Part shown: positions 17,199-25,906 of the stretch, one piece after another
How the letters are laid out: every line of letters begins with the position of its first letter
Position numbering within the stretch: position 1 is the first letter of the stretch
Source of the DNA: Pelomonas caseinilytica
GTDB taxonomy: Bacteria > Pseudomonadota > Gammaproteobacteria > Burkholderiales > Burkholderiaceae_C
Direction of reading: 5' to 3'
Assembly: GCF_021353235.1 (NCBI RefSeq)
Contig: NZ_JAJTWT010000003.1
Span: 496,001 to 560,000, forward strand
DNA: 64,000 bases
Notes under the pieces: generated by a model
Database searches by the model: none
Seen by the model: the letters and a program-made list of their open reading frames with translations, nothing else
Told to the model about the DNA's origin: nothing
Program-made: the position numbers and the translations under genes

Positions 17199-18497
17199 TC
17201 AGGCGTCGTCGGCGCGCGCCTCCAGCACGGCCAGGACGCCGCGCAGCGAACGCAGGGCCTGCTCGATGCGCGTCTCGCCCGGCAGCGGCAGCAGCCGGGC
17301 CTCGCGGTTGGCCAGCACGTCCTCACGCAGGGCCAGGCCCGCGCGGGCGAACTGCGGCCCGAGCGTGGCCGCATGGCTGCGCAGCCGCTCGCGGGTCACC
17401 TGGTAGGCGTGCTCCGCCAGATGGCGGCGTTCGCGGTAGCTGAAGGTGTTGGCCATGAAGAACTCCGCATCGTGCGGGTCGGGCTCGAAGAGCACGATGG
17501 CGGTCTGCGGATGGGTGAGTTCGTAGCCCTTCAGGCCGAGGGCCAGGCGCGAGTGGATGAGGGAGCGGAAGGTCTGCGCCAGCACCAGCGGCAGGCCGCC
17601 ATCGACCAGGCGGTGGATGCGCGGGCGCTCGGCGCGAACGGCGGGGCGGCCCAGCTTGCGGGCCAGCTCGCGGGCGCGGCGCGAGCGCTCGTCGCGCGCC
17701 GTGGAGCGGCGGTCGCTCGCGTAAGGCACGAGGGGGTTGAGGCAGATCAGCAGGTCCAGGCCGCGATCCAGCAGCACCGAGGCATGCAGGGTCTTCTTGA
17801 GGGCGCCGTCGACGAAGTAGCGGCCATCGATCTCCACCGGCGGGAACAGGCCGGGCAGGGCGGCGCTGGCCTGCACGGCGCGCGAGATGGGGACATGGTC
17901 CCAGCCTTCGGTGCCGAAGGCGACGGCCTCGCCGCTGTCCAGGTCGGTCGCCACCAGCACGAGGCGGCGGCCCAGCGTGCGGAAGTCGTTGCTGCGGCCG
18001 GGCGCGGCGAAGACGCGGGTCAGGGCCTCGCCGAAGCGGTCACTGGACAGCAGGCCGGTCGGCAGCACGCGGCCCAGGCGCTCCATGGTGCCGAGGGTCG
18101 AGCGGCCTTCGAGCAGCACTTCGCGGGCGGCGCCTGCCAGCACGCCAGGCAGCTGCCGCAGGCGCTCGCCGAACTCCTGCCAGGCGGGCTGCAGCAGCTC
18201 GCCGGGGTCGAAGCGGTCCGGCGGCTCGGCCGTGTTCTCGATGAAGGCCGCGCACAGCTCGCGCGGCCGCATGCCGTTGGCCAGGGCCGCGGCGATGAAG
18301 CCGCCCGCGCTGACGCCGATGTAGCCGTCGCAGGCGCTGAAGTCCAGGCCCTCGACCGCTTCTTCGAGCGCGCAAAGCGCGCCGACCTCATAGATGGCCC
18401 CCAGCGGGCCACCGCCGGCCAGGGCCAGCCCGATGCGGGGCCGCACGGGCGACGCGCCCTTGCGGGTGCGACCCTGGGGTGTCCCGCGTGGGCTCAT
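17199..18497 (-). CDS. Patatin-like phospholipase
   Basis: Serine acyl hydrolase of 432 residues with no signal peptide. The oxyanion element GGGPLG lies near residue 28, the nucleophile elbow GVSAG near 60-65 (Ser of GxSxG), and the catalytic Asp in FVDGALKKT. The catalytic dyad is complete. The C-terminal third is helical and acts as a lid or membrane contact in relatives. It sits beside a phasin and an acyl-CoA reductase, so a role in storage-lipid or membrane-lipid turnover is possible but not shown. Confidence 0.88.
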   Translation of the reverse strand: MSPRGTPQGRTRKGASPVRPRIGLALAGGGPLGAIYEVGALCALEEAVEGLDFSACDGYIGVSAGGFIAAALANGMRPRELCAAFIENTAEPPDRFDPGELLQPAWQEFGERLRQLPGVLAGAAREVLLEGRSTLGTMERLGRVLPTGLLSSDRFGEALTRVFAAPGRSNDFRTLGRRLVLVATDLDSGEAVAFGTEGWDHVPISRAVQASAALPGLFPPVEIDGRYFVDGALKKTLHASVLLDRGLDLLICLNPLVPYASDRRSTARDERSRRARELARKLGRPAVRAERPRIHRLVDGGLPLVLAQTFRSLIHSRLALGLKGYELTHPQTAIVLFEPDPHDAEFFMANTFSYRERRHLAEHAYQVTRERLRSHAATLGPQFARAGLALREDVLANREARLLPLPGETRIEQALRSLRGVLAVLEARADDA

Positions 18498-18523
18498 CGG
18501 TCGGCGGCCTCAGTGCCGGCGGC

Positions 18524-19258
18524 TCAGGCCTGGGCGGCCTGCTCGGTCGACGCCGCGGGGGCGGGGGCTGCAGCCTTCTTGGCCGCGGGCGCCTTGCGGG
18601 CCGGAGCGGCCTTCTTGGCGGGGGCCGCCGCCTTCTTCGCGGCCGGTGCAGCGGCCTTCTTGGCCGGCGCCTTGGCGGCGGTCTTCTTGGCAGGTGCAGC
18701 GTCGGCCTTCACCGGGGCAGCCTTCTTGGCGGGGGCCGCGGCGGCCTTGCGTGCAGCCGGGGCTTTCTTGGCGGGCGCGGCCTTGCGGGCGGCAGCCTTC
18801 TTGGCGGGAGCGGCGGCCTTCTTGATGCCGGCGGCGACGGCCAGGCCATCGATGCGCTGGATCAGGCTCTCGATGTCGCCGGCAGAGGGCACGCCCAGGC
18901 TCTTGAGGGCCTTGGCCACGCGCTGCTCGAAGATGGTCTCGAGCTTGTCCCAGTGCTGGCCGGCCTTGGCGCCGACGTCGCCGGCCATGCCGCTGACCTT
19001 GCTGGCGACCTGGGTGAGCTTCTCCTCGGCGGCGGATTGGGTCTTCTTCTGCAATTTCAGTCCTTCCGAGACAAGGGCCTCGAAGACCTTCTGCCCTTCG
19101 CCCTGGGCCTTGGCGAAGGAGGCGAGACCGGCGGCCCAGATCTGCTGGGCGCTGTCCTTGACGTTCTGGGCCATCGCGCTGTCGAGCAGGCCGGCCGGGA
19201 AGCCTGTGGCCGCGGCAGCCTTCTTCTTGTCAGCCATCTTCTGGAGCTTCTTGACCAT
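18524..19258 (-). CDS. PHA-granule phasin with histone-like Lys/Ala tail (PhaF-like)
   Basis: 244 residues. The N-terminal half is a helical phasin domain (SAQQIWAAGLASFAKAQGEG, then FEALVSEGLKLQ) of the poly(3-hydroxyalkanoate) granule-associated family. From about residue 150 it turns into repeats of AAPAKKAA/ARKAPAAKK type, like histone H1 or the DNA-binding tail of Pseudomonas PhaF. Such proteins coat PHA granules and tether them to the nucleoid. I chose the Met at 19258 because AAAGGA lies 8 bases upstream; an in-frame start 17 codons further upstream lacks support. It is transcribed divergently from the fatty acyl-CoA reductase. Confidence 0.88.
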   Translation of the reverse strand: MVKKLQKMADKKKAAAATGFPAGLLDSAMAQNVKDSAQQIWAAGLASFAKAQGEGQKVFEALVSEGLKLQKKTQSAAEEKLTQVASKVSGMAGDVGAKAGQHWDKLETIFEQRVAKALKSLGVPSAGDIESLIQRIDGLAVAAGIKKAAAPAKKAAARKAAPAKKAPAARKAAAAPAKKAAPVKADAAPAKKTAAKAPAKKAAAPAAKKAAAPAKKAAPARKAPAAKKAAAPAPAASTEQAAQA

Positions 19259-19441
19259 GGAGTGTCCTTTCGAGTGTGCGAGTTGCCGCTGGCACTTTAG
19301 CGGCCACATCCCGCATCGGCACGGGGATTCCTAGTGGCGGGCCTCTACGGTGCTCCTCGGGAAAGTGCCCAGCGGGCTGCTTTCGGCGATGGTGAAGAAT
19401 CTGGCGCGACTGTCATCAAACCCAAGAATCAGGAGACCCGC

Positions 19442-21436
19442 ATGCAGTATTTCGTCACCGGCGCCACAGGCTTCATCGGCAAGCGGCTCGTCAAGAAGCT
19501 GCTGGGCCGCCGCGGCAGCACGGTCTACTTCCTGATGCGCGAGGAAAGCGCCGCCAAGCTGCCCGACCTGCTCGCCTACTGGGGCGTGGGCAAGAACCGC
19601 GCGATTCCCGTCTACGGCGACCTCACGGCCAGGAAGCTCGGCGTGGCCTCCGACGTCGTCAAGGGCCTCAAGGGTCAGATCGACCACCTCTACCACCTCG
19701 CCGCGGTGTACGACCTCAGCGCCGACGAGGAATCGCAGGTGGCCGTGAACATCGAGGGCACGCGCAGCATGGTCGAGTTCGCGCAGGCCATCGACGCGGG
19801 CCACGTCCACCACGTCAGCTCCATCGCCGCCGCCGGCCTGTACGAGGGTGTGTTCCGCGAGGACATGTTCGACGAGGCCGAGAACCTCGATCATCCCTAC
19901 TTCATGACCAAGCACGAGAGCGAGAAGCTCGTGCGCAAGGAGTGCAAGCGCCCCTGGACGGTCTACCGCCCCGCCATGGTCGTCGGCGACTCGCGCACCG
20001 GCGAGATGGACAAGATCGACGGGCCTTACTACGTGTTCAAGCTGATCCAGCGCATGCGCCAGATCCTGCCGCCGTGGATGCCCAGCGTGGGGCTGGAAGG
20101 CGGCCGCATGAACATCGTGCCGGTGGACTTCGTCGTCGACGCGCTGGACCACATCTCCCACAAGGTCAGCAAGGGCCACGGCTGCTACCACCTGGTCGAT
20201 CCCAAGGGCTACCGCGTCGGCGACGTGCTGGACATCTTCAGCAAGGCTGCCCACGCGCCCAAGATGAACCTGTTCATCAACGCCGCGTTGATGGGCTTCA
20301 TCCCGAAGAGCGTCAAGAAGGGGCTGATGGCGCTGGCGCCGGTGCGCCGCATCCGCAATGCCGTCATGAGAGATCTCGGCCTGCCCGAGGACATGTTCAC
20401 CTTCATCAACTACCCCACGCGCTTCGACTGTCGCGACACCGAGGCGGCGCTGAAGGGCTCGGGCATCGCCTGCCCCGACCTGAACGACTACGCCTGGCGG
20501 TTGTGGGACTACTGGGAGCGTCATCTCGATCCCGATCTCTTCATCGACCGCTCGCTCAAGGGGGCGACCGGGGGCAAGGTGGTGCTGGTCACCGGCGGTT
20601 CGTCGGGCATCGGCCTGGCCGCGGCCGTCAAGTTCGCCGAGGCCGGCGCCATCACGCTGATCTGCGCGCGCGACGAGGCCAAGCTGAAGGATGCCGTGAC
20701 CGAGATCAAGGCCAAGGCCGGCAAGGACGCGCAGGTGCACGCCTTCGCCTGCGACATCGCCGACGCCGAGGGCAGCGCCAACCTGATCGAGTGGTGCAAC
20801 ACCAACTTCGGTGGCGTCGACTTCCTGATCAACAACGCCGGCCGCTCCATCCGCCGCGCCATCGAGTCCAGCTACGACCGCTTCCACGACTTCCAGCGGA
20901 CCATGGACCTGAACTACTTCGGCTGCCTGCGCGTGACCATGGGCCTGCTGCCCGGCATGGTGGCCAAGCGCCGTGGCCATGTCGTCAACATCAGCTCCAT
21001 CGGCGTGCTGACCAATGCGCCGCGCTTCAGCGCCTACGTGGCCAGCAAGGCGGCGCTGGACGCCTGGACTCGCTGCGCCTCCAGCGAATTCGCCGACACC
21101 GGCGTGACCTTCACCACCATCAACATGCCGCTGGTGCGCACGCCGATGATCGCGCCCACCAAGATCTACAACAACGTGCCGACCTTGTCGCCCGAAGAGG
21201 CCGCCGACATGATCGCCCAGGCCTGCATCAGCAAGCCGGTGCGCATCGCGACGCGCCTGGGCATCTCCGGCGAACTGCTGCATGCCGCGGCGCCGCGCAT
21301 TGCGCAGATCGTCATGAACACCAGCTTCCGCATGTTCCCGGACAGCGATGCCGCCAAGGGCGAGAAGGGCAAGGGCGGCGGCCTGTCGCCTGAGGCGATT
21401 GCGCTGCAGCAGATGATGCGCGGGATTCATTTTTGA
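19442..21436 (+). CDS. Alcohol-forming fatty acyl-CoA reductase (two-domain SDR)
   Basis: 664 residues made of two short-chain-dehydrogenase domains. The first is an extended SDR (GATGFIG, YFMTK as the YxxxK pair, NIVPVDFVVDALDH). The second, from about residue 375, is classical (GGSSGIG, NNAGRSIRR, NISSIGVLTNAP, YVASK). The architecture, length and many segments through the very C-terminus (MRGIHF) match the Marinobacter enzyme that reduces acyl-CoA to fatty alcohol in two steps. By that similarity it should make long-chain fatty alcohols, for example for wax esters. An AGGAG site lies 8 bases before the ATG. Divergent from the phasin; no wax-ester synthase is in the window. Confidence 0.82.
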   Translation: MQYFVTGATGFIGKRLVKKLLGRRGSTVYFLMREESAAKLPDLLAYWGVGKNRAIPVYGDLTARKLGVASDVVKGLKGQIDHLYHLAAVYDLSADEESQVAVNIEGTRSMVEFAQAIDAGHVHHVSSIAAAGLYEGVFREDMFDEAENLDHPYFMTKHESEKLVRKECKRPWTVYRPAMVVGDSRTGEMDKIDGPYYVFKLIQRMRQILPPWMPSVGLEGGRMNIVPVDFVVDALDHISHKVSKGHGCYHLVDPKGYRVGDVLDIFSKAAHAPKMNLFINAALMGFIPKSVKKGLMALAPVRRIRNAVMRDLGLPEDMFTFINYPTRFDCRDTEAALKGSGIACPDLNDYAWRLWDYWERHLDPDLFIDRSLKGATGGKVVLVTGGSSGIGLAAAVKFAEAGAITLICARDEAKLKDAVTEIKAKAGKDAQVHAFACDIADAEGSANLIEWCNTNFGGVDFLINNAGRSIRRAIESSYDRFHDFQRTMDLNYFGCLRVTMGLLPGMVAKRRGHVVNISSIGVLTNAPRFSAYVASKAALDAWTRCASSEFADTGVTFTTINMPLVRTPMIAPTKIYNNVPTLSPEEAADMIAQACISKPVRIATRLGISGELLHAAAPRIAQIVMNTSFRMFPDSDAAKGEKGKGGGLSPEAIALQQMMRGIHF

Positions 21437-21572
21437 CCCCTCGCCCAGGCGCGCCGCGCTGAAGGCGGGCGCCCCTGGTCGGTCCCCCATGGAGACGGCG
21501 ATTGACCGGGCATTGGGCCCGGTCAACATCGCCAGACGGGCCGGCTTGGGGCGGCCCGGCGCTCGGCCCGAA
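21437..21572 (+). repeat. Dispersed intergenic hairpin repeat, copy A
   Basis: First of three related elements (others at 35296-35433 and 46297-46440). It begins right after the stop of the acyl-CoA reductase gene. Order: an imperfect GC hairpin around CGCTGAA; a central hairpin (GGCGAT 21497-21502, TGACCGGGC 21503-21511, loop, GCCCGGTCA 21517-21525, bulge AC, ATCGCC 21528-21533); and a third stem, CGGGCCG 21537-21543 with CGGCCCG 21564-21570. The upper stem differs in sequence from the other copies but is fully paired. Confidence 0.85.
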
Positions 21573-21585
21573 ACTACAGGCTTAG

Positions 21586-21608
21586 GCCCGGCTCCGGCCG
21601 GGCTTTTT
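21586..21608 (+). terminator. Rho-independent terminator after the acyl-CoA reductase
   Basis: Stem GCCCGG and CCGGGC with a six-base loop, followed by TTTTT. It lies just downstream of repeat copy A and about 20 bases before the GNAT start. It probably separates the reductase transcript from the GNAT operon. Confidence 0.7.
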
Positions 21609-21627
21609 CATTCAAGGGACTGAAGAC

Positions 21628-22173
21628 ATGCTCAGAGGACAACGCGTCGGCCTGCGCCACGTGACCGAGGAAGACCTGCCCTGGCTCAAGCGCACGACGG
21701 GCGACCCGCAGATCCGCGGCCAGTTTCTCGGCTCGCGCATGATGCCGCCGCACACCATCGAGCAGCGCTGGAAGGACAACGGCTTTTCGGGCGAGGACGC
21801 CGAGCGCCTGCTGATCTGCCATCTCATCGACGGCAGCGTCATCGGCGACGTGGTGCACTTCGCCGCGGCCCGCTACACGACGGCTCGCGAGATCGGCTGG
21901 ACCCTCGCCGACGTCGCCCTGCGCGGCCAGGGGCTGGCCACGGAGGCCGCCGCGCTGCTGGTGGACTACCTGTTCGACAACTGGCCGGTGAACCGGCTGT
22001 CCTGCGGCATGTCGGTGCACAACCATGCCTCGCGCCGCGTGGCTGAGAAATGCGGCTTCAAGCACGAGGGCATCCAGCGCGGCATCGTCTTCGTGGCCGG
22101 CGAGTACGTGGACTGCCATTCGTTGTCCCTGCTGCGCAGCGACTGGCTCGCGATGAAGGGCAAGGCCTCGTGA
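21628..22173 (+). CDS. GNAT family N-acetyltransferase (RimJ/RimL-like)
   Basis: 181 residues with the acetyltransferase_3 pattern: an LRHVTEEDLPWL opening, then GWTLADVALRGQGLATEA (acetyl-CoA-binding RGQGLA), and SVHNHASRRVAEKCGFKHEG near the C-terminus, the usual Asn-x-x-S-R-x-x-E-K-x-G-F motif. It probably acetylates a protein N-terminus or a small amine; the substrate is unknown. The TGA overlaps the GTG start of the next gene by 4 bases, so it is translationally coupled to the enoyl-reductase-like protein. Confidence 0.85.
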   Translation: MLRGQRVGLRHVTEEDLPWLKRTTGDPQIRGQFLGSRMMPPHTIEQRWKDNGFSGEDAERLLICHLIDGSVIGDVVHFAAARYTTAREIGWTLADVALRGQGLATEAAALLVDYLFDNWPVNRLSCGMSVHNHASRRVAEKCGFKHEGIQRGIVFVAGEYVDCHSLSLLRSDWLAMKGKAS

Positions 22174-23405
22174 ACGACGGCAACGACAAGGAATTCGACC
22201 TCATCGTCTTCGGCGCGACCGGCTTCACCGGCCGCCTCGTGGCCGAATACCTCCACCTGAGCGGCGCGGCGGGTGCCCGCTGGGCCATCGCCGGCCGCAG
22301 CCTGGACAAGCTCGCGGCCGTGCGAGACGAACTCCACCTGCCGCCGGCCGTGGCCCTGCTCAAGGCCGACGCGGGCGATGCGGCGTCGCTCAAGGCCCTG
22401 GTCGCGCGCACCCGCTGCGTCATCACGACCGTCGGGCCCTACCAGCGGCACGGCGAGCCGCTGGCGACGGCCTGTGCCGAGTCCGGCACCGACTACGTCG
22501 ACCTCTGCGGCGAGCCCCTGTGGATGGCCCGGATGATCGACAGGCTGACGCCGCTGGCCGAGCGAAGCGGCGCTCGCATCGTCTTCTCCTGCGGCTTCGA
22601 CTCCATTCCCTTCGACCTCGGCGTCGTCTACCTCCAGGCCGAGGCCCAGGGCCGCTTCGGCGCGCCGTTGCCCGAGGTGCGCGGGCGCGTCGCGAAGCTC
22701 AAGGGCACCTTCTCCGGCGGCACCTTCGCCAGCATGATGGAAACCATCGAGGCCGTGCGCCGCGAACCGGGCCTGCTCAAGCTGATGGGCAACCCCTTCG
22801 CGCTGGCGGGTGGCTTCAAGGGACCCCGGCAGCCGGCCGACCAGGGGGCGGACTTCGACGACTGGGCTGACGCCTGGACTGGCCCCTTCGTCATGGCCAC
22901 CATCAACACCAAGAACGTCCACCGCAGCAATGCGCTGCGCGGCCATCCCTGGGGCGAGGGCTTCGTCTACAGCGAGAAGATGCTGACTGGCAGGCCGGGG
23001 CAGGGCGACAAGGGCCGCCGCAAGGCCCGGGCGTTGGCGCGCTTCACCCGGCTGCAGAACCTGCTGCTGGGCTTTGGCCCGACGCGCGCGCTGCTGCGCC
23101 GCTTCGTGCTGACCCAGCCCGGCGACGGGCCCGACGCGGCGGCGCGCGAGGCGGGCCGCTACGAGGTCTGGTTCACCGGCCGTGCGGCCGATGGCCGCAT
23201 GCTGCGCGCCGTCGTCAAGGGCGACCGCGACCCGGGTTACGGCTCGACCTGCAAACTGATCAGTGAAGCGGCGCTGTGCCTCGTGCAGGACGTGGGCCGC
23301 GACGCCACGCCCGGCGGCGTCTGGACGCCCGGCAGCGCCATGGGCCTGGCCCTGGTGCGGCGCCTGCAGCAGCGCGCGGGCCTGAGCTTCGAGATCGCGG
23401 CGTGA
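22170..23405 (+). CDS. Saccharopine-dehydrogenase-like / trans-acting enoyl reductase family protein
   Basis: 411 residues from a GTG start that overlaps the GNAT stop. The Rossmann motif FGATGFTGRLVAEYL is near the N-terminus, followed by GRSLDKL, TTVGPYQRHGE and SCGFDSIPFDLG. That set is typical of the saccharopine-dehydrogenase-like family which in actinobacteria includes the trans-acting enoyl reductase of lipid synthesis. It probably uses NADP(H) on a lipid-like substrate. Position near the fatty acyl-CoA reductase supports lipid work; the reaction is not established. Coupled by a 4-base overlap to the nitrilase-like gene. Confidence 0.8.
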   Translation: MNDGNDKEFDLIVFGATGFTGRLVAEYLHLSGAAGARWAIAGRSLDKLAAVRDELHLPPAVALLKADAGDAASLKALVARTRCVITTVGPYQRHGEPLATACAESGTDYVDLCGEPLWMARMIDRLTPLAERSGARIVFSCGFDSIPFDLGVVYLQAEAQGRFGAPLPEVRGRVAKLKGTFSGGTFASMMETIEAVRREPGLLKLMGNPFALAGGFKGPRQPADQGADFDDWADAWTGPFVMATINTKNVHRSNALRGHPWGEGFVYSEKMLTGRPGQGDKGRRKARALARFTRLQNLLLGFGPTRALLRRFVLTQPGDGPDAAAREAGRYEVWFTGRAADGRMLRAVVKGDRDPGYGSTCKLISEAALCLVQDVGRDATPGGVWTPGSAMGLALVRRLQQRAGLSFEIAA

Positions 23406-24178
23406 GCGGCGGCGCGCCGCGCTGGGCGGTCGTTCAGCCGCGCATGCACTGGACGCTGGCGGGCAACCTCGCCGAGACGCTGGGGGCCCTGGAGGAGGCG
23501 GCGGCGGCCGGCGCCGAGGGCTGCGTCTGCACGGAGCTGGCGCTGACCGGCTTTCATCGCCGCATGCCCGCGCAGCTGGACGCCCTGGCCCTGGGCGATG
23601 CGCAGGACCGCCTGCGCGCCGCCTGCGCCCGCCTTGGCCTCGCGGCGGTGGTCGGCCTGCCGACGGTGGGCGAGGGCGGGGCGGTGTTCAACAGCCATCT
23701 CTATGTCGATGCCGCTGGGCGGGAGCTCGGCCGCGTGCACAAGCGCGGACTCACGCCGAGCGAGGCGTCCTTCTTCGCGCCGGGCGGGCCGCGGGGCTGG
23801 ATGCGCATCGGCAGCCTGCTGGCGACCTCGGTGCTGTGCCGGGAGATGCTGGACGGCGCCGAGCTCCTTCCCGAATTGCAGGCCGCACTGCCGGCCGGCC
23901 CCGACGCCGCACGGCCGCGGGTCATCTTCTGGCCGAGCTACGTCGGCGAGACGGACGCCGGGCAGACCGCCCTGTGCGAGGCCTACCGGGCCGGTGCGGC
24001 GGCGCTCGCGCGCGGCCTCGGGGCCTGGGTGCTGCAGAGCAACTGGCCGGTATCGCTGAATGCGCCGGGTCAGCTCGGTTTCGGGGCCAGCGTCGTCATC
24101 GCGCCCGACGGGTCGCGGCTGGCGACGCTGCCGCGCGACGCGGCGGCGCTGAGCGTCGTCGCGCTGGACGCTGGCTGA
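23402..24178 (+). CDS. Carbon-nitrogen hydrolase (nitrilase superfamily)
   Basis: 258 residues with the Glu-Lys-Cys triad visible: Glu in CTELALTGF, Lys in VHKRGLTPSE, Cys in TSVLCREM. These proteins hydrolyse amides or nitriles, or act as amide synthases. The gene starts at a GTG overlapping the previous stop (GTGA). Nothing in the context names a substrate. The C-terminal end abuts the convergent PEP-CTERM gene directly. Confidence 0.85.
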   Translation: MSGGAPRWAVVQPRMHWTLAGNLAETLGALEEAAAAGAEGCVCTELALTGFHRRMPAQLDALALGDAQDRLRAACARLGLAAVVGLPTVGEGGAVFNSHLYVDAAGRELGRVHKRGLTPSEASFFAPGGPRGWMRIGSLLATSVLCREMLDGAELLPELQAALPAGPDAARPRVIFWPSYVGETDAGQTALCEAYRAGAAALARGLGAWVLQSNWPVSLNAPGQLGFGASVVIAPDGSRLATLPRDAAALSVVALDAG

Positions 24179-24760
24179 TCAGCGGCGGCGGGCCCGCCAG
24201 CCCTGTACGGCGAGGCCGGCCAGCAGCAGCGCGCCAGGCGCGGGTTCGGGCACCGGCGCCACGCCGCTCACGTTGACCGCGTTCAGGCCCCAGCCTTCGT
24301 CGCCCAGGCCCTGCAAGCCGGCACGGTCCGTGCCTTCGAAGCTGTTGGGGCTCTCGTAGCTGAAGACGAGCTGGTTGCTGCCGGCGACGAGGTTGACCGG
24401 AATGCTGATGCCGAGCTGCTGGCTGCCGACGCTGTTGATGGTGGCGCCGTTGGGGTCGACCAGCACGCGATTGACGCCGCCGCCCCCGAGATCCCAGGTG
24501 CCGCTGAGAATCTCGGTGCCGTTCAGTCTCACGTGCAGGATGTCGATAAAGAAGTTGTCGCCGTCCAGCGTCGCGTAGCCGGCCAGGGTGAAGCTGACCA
24601 CGCCCGCGCCCGCGCCGGCCGAGAAGCTGGCCGGCACCGAGGTGTTGGTCTCCAGGGCCGCGGTGGGTGCCGGCAGCGTGAAGAGCGTCGCACCCCAGGT
24701 GGGAGCGGCGGCGAGCAGGCTGGCGGCGGCCAGCAGCGACAGGCGGGGCTGAAGCGTCAT
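24179..24760 (-). CDS. PEP-CTERM sorting-domain protein
   Basis: 193 residues: signal peptide (LSLLAAASLLAAAPTWGA), a beta-rich domain with LFTLPAPTAALETN and NLVAGSNQLVFSYES segments resembling secreted all-beta modules, and the exosortase signal VPEPAPGALLLAGLAVQGW followed by RARRR. Surface or matrix protein; no catalytic motif seen. I use the second Met (24760), which has GGAGCC about 9 bases upstream; a Met four codons earlier is possible. It converges on the nitrilase gene with no gap. Confidence 0.85.
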   Translation of the reverse strand: MTLQPRLSLLAAASLLAAAPTWGATLFTLPAPTAALETNTSVPASFSAGAGAGVVSFTLAGYATLDGDNFFIDILHVRLNGTEILSGTWDLGGGGVNRVLVDPNGATINSVGSQQLGISIPVNLVAGSNQLVFSYESPNSFEGTDRAGLQGLGDEGWGLNAVNVSGVAPVPEPAPGALLLAGLAVQGWRARRR

Positions 24761-24832
24761 GAGGGGCTCCATGGACAGACCGGTGAAATCTATCCGGCGC
24801 CGCTCAGAACTGCTCACTTCGAACTTGGGGGT

Positions 24833-24853
24833 AGCCCCCGGGCTGCGGGGGCT
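24833..24853 (-). terminator. GC hairpin at the end of the DUF1203 gene
   Basis: A perfect stem (AGCCCCCG with CGGGGGCT, five-base loop) touches the stop codon of the DUF1203 gene. No T-run follows on the minus strand, so it may be a weak or Rho-assisted terminator or an mRNA end stabiliser. Confidence 0.45.
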
Positions 24854-25317
24854 CAGGCCCGGCGGATGAGGGCGGCGTAGCAGCCGCGCCGGGCGTAGTG
24901 GGCATGCACATAGGCCACCTCGGGCTGCGCGAGCAGGCGCTCGATCAAGCCCTCGACCGCGTCGCCTTCGGCGATGTCGGCGTCGACCATCATGCCGTCC
25001 GCGTCGAAGGCGCGCAGCGACATCAGGCTGCGCAGCATCGGCGGCAGTTGGTCGACCGCGTCGAAGCTCGCCTCGGCATGCTCGCGCACGAAGATGGCGT
25101 GGCGGGAGCGGTAGGGCGTGTCGGCGCTCTGGTGCTCGTGGTTGACCAGGAGCACGGCCTCGCCCGGGCGGGCCAGGCGCAGCTCGACGCGGTCGGGATG
25201 GCGGTCGCCTTCCGCGGTCATCAGGCGCACCGCGCCGTGGCGGGCGAGTTCGTCGTCGCTGAGGCCGAACAGGTGGGCAAAGGGTTGGGCGGACAGCCCG
25301 GTGACGCGGAAGGACAT
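24853..25317 (-). CDS. DUF1203 domain-containing protein
   Basis: 154 residues, normal length for this family. Readable family features are MSFRVTGLSA at the start, LLVNHEHQSADTPYRSRHAIFVRE in the middle (rich in His and Arg), and VHAHYARRGCYAALIRR at the end. No biochemical function is known for the family. It is a single gene between a PEP-CTERM gene and an uncharacterised gene on the same strand, with its own upstream gap of about 100 bases. Confidence 0.85.
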   Translation of the reverse strand: MSFRVTGLSAQPFAHLFGLSDDELARHGAVRLMTAEGDRHPDRVELRLARPGEAVLLVNHEHQSADTPYRSRHAIFVREHAEASFDAVDQLPPMLRSLMSLRAFDADGMMVDADIAEGDAVEGLIERLLAQPEVAYVHAHYARRGCYAALIRRA

Positions 25318-25416
25318 GGCGTGCTCCAGTGGATGGGATGCACGCCATTCTTCGGACGCGGGCTGCGCGCGTCTGGCCGCAATCGGACCTGGAGTTGAGC
25401 CCGTCGGCCGGCCCGG

Positions 25417-25905
25417 TCAGTCGCGTGTGGACGGGCGCTCGAAGCCGGCGTCGACCCAGGCCTCGGCGGCGGACTGGCTGAACCGGAAACCGGCGCCGAC
25501 CTTGACCTGCGCGAGCTGGGCGCCCGCCGCATCGTGCGCGCGCAGCCAGGCGTAGGGGTCGTCCTCGGCCGGCACGATCTCCAGCGTCACCTTCAGCCAG
25601 GCGCCGTCGCGGGCGACGTAGAGCGTCTTGTTGAGCTGGGCGTGCAGCTGCTGCTCGTGGCGGCGGATGACCTCGGAGGCCGTCTTCACCAGCGTGTTGA
25701 AGGCGTTGACGTCCAGCGGCTTGGGGTTCTTCTTGTCGCGGCCCATGGTCCAGGGGCCGACGAGGGCGGGCTCGCTTTCGCCGGCCTTGTACATGGCGAC
25801 GGCCCAGCCTTCGTCGTCCTCGTTCTTGATGACCTGGGCGGTCCAGCCGTTGTCACGCCACAGGCGCGGCTCGTACAGGGGGGCGTCGTCGAAATCGGCA
25901 GGCAT
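25417..25905 (-). CDS. Conserved protein of unknown function
   Basis: 162 residues, soluble, no signal peptide. I do not recognise the family. Visible are a Trp-rich N-terminal part (LWRDNGWTAQVIK, then EGWAVAMYKAGE), a polar helical middle (ASEVIRRHEQQLHAQLNKTL) and a C-terminal half ending WVDAGFERP. Start taken at 25905 (MPADFDD); ten in-frame codons before it fall inside a terminator hairpin. That terminator's T-run sits immediately upstream of the start codon, so this gene may depend on read-through from the lipoprotein gene or on its own leader. Confidence 0.7.
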   Translation of the reverse strand: MPADFDDAPLYEPRLWRDNGWTAQVIKNEDDEGWAVAMYKAGESEPALVGPWTMGRDKKNPKPLDVNAFNTLVKTASEVIRRHEQQLHAQLNKTLYVARDGAWLKVTLEIVPAEDDPYAWLRAHDAAGAQLAQVKVGAGFRFSQSAAEAWVDAGFERPSTRD

Positions 25906-25906
25906 G

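Noticed and set aside
18560-18830. Possible tandem DNA repeat or CRISPR-like array
   Set aside because: The periodicity comes from Lys/Ala-rich codons of the phasin tail; there are no constant repeats with unique spacers. No CRISPR array or cas gene was seen in the window.
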